From: Strongyloides papillosus
Lineage: Eukaryota; Nematoda; Chromadorea; Rhabditida; Strongyloididae
Reading direction: 5' to 3'
Length of the DNA: 64,000 nt
Assembly: GCA_005656395.1 (NCBI GenBank)
Contig: SRSI01000062.1
Location: 245,216-309,215, forward strand
The position numbers and the translations under genes were made by a program. The notes under the pieces are model-generated. The model was not told where the DNA came from and ran no database searches. It saw only the letters and a program-made list of their open reading frames with translations. Positions 60,764 to 64,000 of the stretch are shown piece after piece. The stretch's first letter is position 1, and the number at the start of each line of letters is the position of its first letter.

Positions 60764-61031
60764 CACTTGACAATGTTAAAAAACTAAACATTATCAATTA
60801 CAGTTAACAATTTGATTGTATAAAAGCAAAACACAAGAATCATTTTTACATGATTATTTTTAACGATATAAAATATAAGTCCTTTTTTAAAAGATGTGGA
60901 AATAAATCTCTTAAATTCTAATATCTAAGAACTCCAAAAATGTTGTTATTATTCAAAAAATAGTTGTTTTTGCGGCATTTTATAAAATTATTGATCTTAT
61001 ATCCATATATATATAGACGCTTCCTGTGTAC

Positions 61032-61073
61032 AAACTGACATATAAATTGTAAGCGAATGAAATGAAAAAGGTG
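61032..61073 (+). promoter_or_regulatory. Conserved upstream element (PSE-like) of SL RNA copy 1
   Basis: AAACTGACATA, then a short AT part, then CGAATGAAAT lie 27-68 nt before the leader's first G. Nearly the same block sits at the same distance before copy 2. The position matches a proximal sequence element of snRNA/SL RNA genes. Confidence 0.6.
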
Positions 61074-61099
61074 TGGGTTTGTATCATTATGAGACAGTC

Positions 61100-61190
61100 G
61101 GTTTGAATAACCCAGTTAAAGGTAAAACTGGATTCTGAGGTTAATTCTTCGGATTTCGAAATTTTGGCATGAAGCTAGAAACAGCTTCTA
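61100..61190 (+). ncRNA. Spliced-leader RNA (SL1-like), copy 1
   Basis: A 22-nt leader (61100-61121) starts GGTTTGAATAACCC and ends AGTTAAAG, followed at once by a GT donor (GTAAAACTGG). Stem I: CCAGTT (61112-61117) pairs with AACTGG (61126-61131) across the splice site. Stem II: CTGAGG (61135-61140) with CTTCGG (61147-61152). The Sm-like site AAATTTTGG is at 61159-61167. The 3' hairpin is GAAGCT-AGAAAC-AGCTTC (61171-61188). This is the full layout of a nematode SL RNA, with a variant leader (16 of 22 positions match C. elegans SL1). It donates the leader to pre-mRNAs by trans-splicing. The exact 3' end is estimated. Confidence 0.85.
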
Positions 61191-61428
61191 ATATTTTAAA
61201 CGTTTTTTCGGATGTAATATAATATATCGACTATTACTTGTTAGAAGTAGATCTTCAGTTGTATAATTGCATCTAAAATATAAAATTATACATAAAAACA
61301 AATCAAAATGGTAACTGAAATTTTGTTTGTTATTTTTTCCCAGTGATTATCATAAACTGCTAAACAAATATTTAAAATTATTTATATGAAAATGTTGCTA
61401 TTGTAATTCTTTGTTATAAATAAGTTTT
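61191..61428. other. Spacer between SL RNA copy 1 and 5S gene
   Basis: About 240 bp of AT-rich sequence downstream of both facing 3' ends. Nothing further was seen. Confidence 0.5.
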
Positions 61429-61435
61429 AAAAAAA
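61429..61435 (-). terminator. Pol III T-run terminator of 5S rRNA
   Basis: Seven T on the minus strand immediately after the mature 3' end, a standard RNA polymerase III stop. Confidence 0.75.
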
Positions 61436-61436
61436 G

Positions 61437-61554
61437 ACTTACACCACTAACGGTTCCCAGGAGGTCTCCCATCCAAGTACTAAGATAGCTCGCAACTGAT
61501 TCACTTCGGAGATCGGACGGGATCCGGTGCATTCAGTAGGATATGAGCGTAAGA
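61437..61554 (-). rRNA. 5S ribosomal RNA gene (unit 2)
   Basis: 118 nt on the minus strand. It begins CTTACGCTCATATCC, passes ATCCCGTCCGATCTCCGAAG and TTAGTACTTGGATGGGAGAC, and ends GTGTAAG, which pairs with the 5' CTTAC. This closely follows nematode 5S, with control-region sequences intact. It is transcribed away from the SL RNA of unit 2. It has no neighbouring 5S array copies within the window apart from the pseudogene. Confidence 0.93.
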
Positions 61555-61555
61555 C

Positions 61556-61854
61556 TAGTTGCCGACTCTTGTATGTCGACCCGCCAGATCTGTAGGATAT
61601 GTGCCAGTGGCGTCCAAATTGTTTTTTAAATAATCATTAACATAGATATTTAATGATAAACTCTAGATCATATAGGTTATATATAAAGCTTTTGGCTATG
61701 CTATCCAATTAAATAATATAAAATTAATTTTAAAATTACTATATAAAAATATATTTAAAGACTTTTGTTATTATTGGTAGAATAGTTTCTTTTTTGCCAT
61801 TTTCCGTTAAAACATTGACCTTATAATGATATATATATGCATTTGCTGCAAATT
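61556..61854. other. Spacer between 5S gene and SL RNA copy 2
   Basis: The first 55 bases (to about 61,613) are markedly GC-rich (GTCGACCCGCCAGATCTG) against the background and lie just upstream of the 5S start, so they may be its promoter. The rest is AT-rich. Confidence 0.45.
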
Positions 61855-61896
61855 AAACTGACATAAAATTTGTAAACGAATGAAATAGAAAAGATG
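61855..61896 (+). promoter_or_regulatory. Conserved upstream element (PSE-like) of SL RNA copy 2
   Basis: Matches the element of copy 1 (AAACTGACATA then CGAATGAAAT) at the same spacing, 26-67 nt before the leader. Confidence 0.55.
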
Positions 61897-61921
61897 TAAG
61901 TTGATATTATTATCAAGTCGT

Positions 61922-62012
61922 CGGTTTAAATAACCCGATTAAATGTAATTATTGAATTCTGAAGTTTATTCTCCAGTTTTCAAAATTTTAGTATGAAGCC
62001 AATATGGCTTCT
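61922..62012 (+). ncRNA. SL-like RNA, degraded copy 2
   Basis: A 22-nt leader-like segment (61922-61943, GGTTTAAATAACCC then ATTAAAT) is followed by a GT donor. The Sm-like site reads AAATTTTAG (61982-61990) instead of AATTTTGG. The 3' hairpin GAAGCC-GGCTTC (61994-62010) is perfect. Stem I across the splice site and stem II are weak or mismatched. It is probably decaying or a pseudogene, but the donor, hairpin and upstream element remain. It could also be a variant leader gene. Confidence 0.6.
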
Positions 62013-63062
62013 AGTAAAAGCATACAAAAATCGTATTTAAAATGTCATATTAAATTATATTTAACCCATTCTAAGATTACTATGGAAGAAATTTTAGTCT
62101 TTAAAAATGAAGAATTACATAGTAAAATATTGAATTATTTGAAATTAACAATTTAATAAATTTATTCTTTCTGTATTAAAGTTCTTGAATTCCAGTAAAT
62201 GATTTTTTATATAAACCTCAAATTTTTTTACTTCAATATAAAATAAAGGAATAACAATTTGATTATAGCATTAATTTCATTGACAATTTATATGAACTCT
62301 TAAAAAAATTATAAGACTTTGATAAAACTAATCTTAGAAGTTAATGAGATATTATTAGAAATTCTTTGTATAATAATTGTTGAATGTAAAAAATAATGTG
62401 TCATAACTAAAATAAAGTTTTTACAAATACTTTTTAAAATAATGGAAGTATTGAATTGAATTCTTATAGTATAATAATTTCGATAAGTTTTTGATGACGA
62501 TTAATTCAAAACTTAAATAGTTTATCCTTATAAAATTTGATTTTATGTAATATTAAAAGAAATTTTTATAGATTTAAAAGCGAATAAAAATATCCATTAA
62601 ATAAAACAAAAAATAGAAGAGGAATTATGAAAGGTTATATGATTGAGCCCAGCTGTATTAAGATAATTAAGGTGGACATCTTAAGCATGTGATAATTAAT
62701 GTTGTGTATATGGTACATTTTGTGATTGAAAATAATTCTAACGTATTTAAAATGTCTTTTTAAACTAATATTACTATACATAATCATAAAATAGTAATCT
62801 TAAACGTTATCTTTTATATAAAAAGCTAAAATTATATCATAAATGTACATAACATTTTCTGGTATTTTTTGGGTCTTATACTATATATTTTTATAGTTTT
62901 TTAATATAAAATATGTAAAATATCATTAATAAACACAAAAAACATTACTAAAATCTAAAATAAGTGTTATTTTTGACCAGATTTTGAACAAAAAAAAAGG
63001 TTGGAAAATTGAAGTTTTATGTGTCCCAAACTTTATTTTGGAGGTCCCAAAGGAAAAAGAGA
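62013..63062. other. AT-rich spacer
   Basis: 1 kb between SL RNA copy 2 and tRNA-Asp. A 7-bp inverted repeat (TTAAGAT/ATCTTAA) at about 62,657-62,683 is the only structure seen; no gene. Confidence 0.4.
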
Positions 63063-63134
63063 CTCTCTGGCGGGGAATCGAACCCCGGTCTCGCACGTGA
63101 CAGGCGCGGATACTCACCACTATACTACCAGAGA
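63063..63134 (-). tRNA. tRNA-Asp (GTC)
   Basis: 72 nt on the minus strand, no intron. The acceptor stem TCTCTGG/CCAGAGA pairs fully, with discriminator G, an identity element of Asp tRNA. The D arm is TAGTATAGTGGTGAGTA. The anticodon loop CTGTCAC contains GTC. The T arm GGGGTTCGATTCCCC is regular. It stands out as GC-rich. Confidence 0.96.
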
Positions 63135-64000
63135 TACCAGGGGGCACCTGGGATATTTCCAAGCACGCATTTTTGGGTTTTTTTTTGCATTTTTTCGGAA
63201 AATTTTAGTACATAAGCTCTTTTAAGTAAAAATAATGATTATTATTAATAAATATCTGTAAATATATAAACATTGGTACGCAAATGACTTAATAATCATG
63301 AAAAAACGGTTGGTTTCAATTTGTGAATAAACTATATAATTACTTTAATAATAAGATTGTATAATCATTTATCGTAAATAAACCGAAATTAATTGTTTTT
63401 TATCTGCAATTTTTTAAAATTTGATTTTCAACTACAGTTGATAAAGTTTAAAATCTTTTGGTAGCTAAGAAATTGCCAACTACAAATGGCATTTTGATTA
63501 TATGTTTACTACTTTATATTATATTTGTCTAATTTGATTAATAAACCTTTTTAATTTCTTTATCCTTGTAATAATAAATTTGATTTGCATATGAAATCTT
63601 GATGTCCACATCACTGAATCTCGAATGAGAATTGACATATTACATTCTCCTTCAATTAACTTCTTTCACTTTATTTTACTGTCAATGAAAAAGTGTCAAA
63701 TTCACTGAAAATTCCTACTATAAAAAGCTATATAGAGTTAAAAAAATGATTAAAATAAATTTTTTTTATTAATCATTGAAAGATGGAAATTCTTACTATA
63801 ATCAAAAAAATATAGCAAACTTTATTTCTAATATAAAGTTCTCAATTAGAAGAACAGTTGTTTTTTAGAAGCAAAATATTCCAGATTGAAAAAATAACAT
63901 TAAGTAAAATTGAATAAATTTTTAATTATTACTAAAGTTTCTTTAATATTAAAAACATTGTATATTTATTCATTTTTTTTAAATCAAAAAATGTCCTAAA
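63135..64000. other. AT-rich right edge
   Basis: 865 bp with nothing that I can call a gene or RNA. A less AT-rich patch before it (to about 63,170) is just the tRNA flank. Confidence 0.45.

Noticed and set aside
62657..62683. 7-bp inverted repeat as a small RNA gene
   Set aside because: Too short a stem and no snRNA/snoRNA box motifs nearby.

Overview
The window looks like nuclear DNA of a parasitic or free-living nematode of the Strongyloides group (clade IV). The evidence is very AT-rich sequence, small introns (mostly 37-62 nt, GTAAG/GTATG...TTTTTAG), nematode-only families (cuticle collagen, MSP-domain protein, patched-related protein, FMRFamide-like precursor) and spliced-leader (SL) RNA genes next to 5S rRNA. 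I placed splice junctions by reading frame, conserved motifs and GT/AG signals. No transcript data were available, and the species is not determined.

Layout, left to right. 0.6-3.9 kb: patched-related transporter-like protein (minus). 6.3-8.6 kb: a Nucleotid_trans-type glycosyltransferase close behind an SLC25A10-like dicarboxylate carrier (minus, possible operon); the carrier has an unexpected signal-like N-terminus. 10.5-13.8 kb: RNA 5'-phosphatase DUSP11/PIR-1 and succinate dehydrogenase flavoprotein (plus). 16.6-22.6 kb: a three-copy RFamide precursor, an unrecognised 593-aa protein, a secreted Cys-rich protein, a SIRT6-type sirtuin and a 54-aa ORF. 25.7-26.3 kb: an orphan open frame with no ATG. 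26.8-28.8 kb: PIAS SUMO ligase. 31.2-36.5 kb: two tandem prolyl oligopeptidase genes with signal peptides, a family reported as expanded and used in parasitism in Strongyloides. 39.3-40.3 kb: UCH37-type deubiquitinase. 43.3-44.2 kb: cuticle collagen. 45.3-49.5 kb: SLC35A nucleotide-sugar transporter, a peptide-amide precursor, a membrane-anchored MSP-domain protein and a possible Cys-rich micropeptide. A 5-kb gene-poor stretch follows. 54.5-59.6 kb: PiT phosphate transporter, intron-containing tRNA-Tyr and Na+/H+ exchanger. 60.6-63.1 kb: small-RNA cluster with two opposed 5S/SL RNA units and tRNA-Asp.

The most interesting locus is the 60.6-62.0 kb pair of 5S/SL units. Each has a minus-strand 5S element ending in a T-run and a plus-strand SL RNA with a 22-nt leader, a GT donor, an Sm-like site, a 3' hairpin and a conserved upstream element. 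Decay is reciprocal: unit 1 has a ruined 5S and a good SL RNA, while unit 2 has a good 5S and a degraded SL RNA. Most protein genes are unrelated housekeeping or signalling functions. The coherent themes are secreted/neuropeptide products and the RNA-processing loci.
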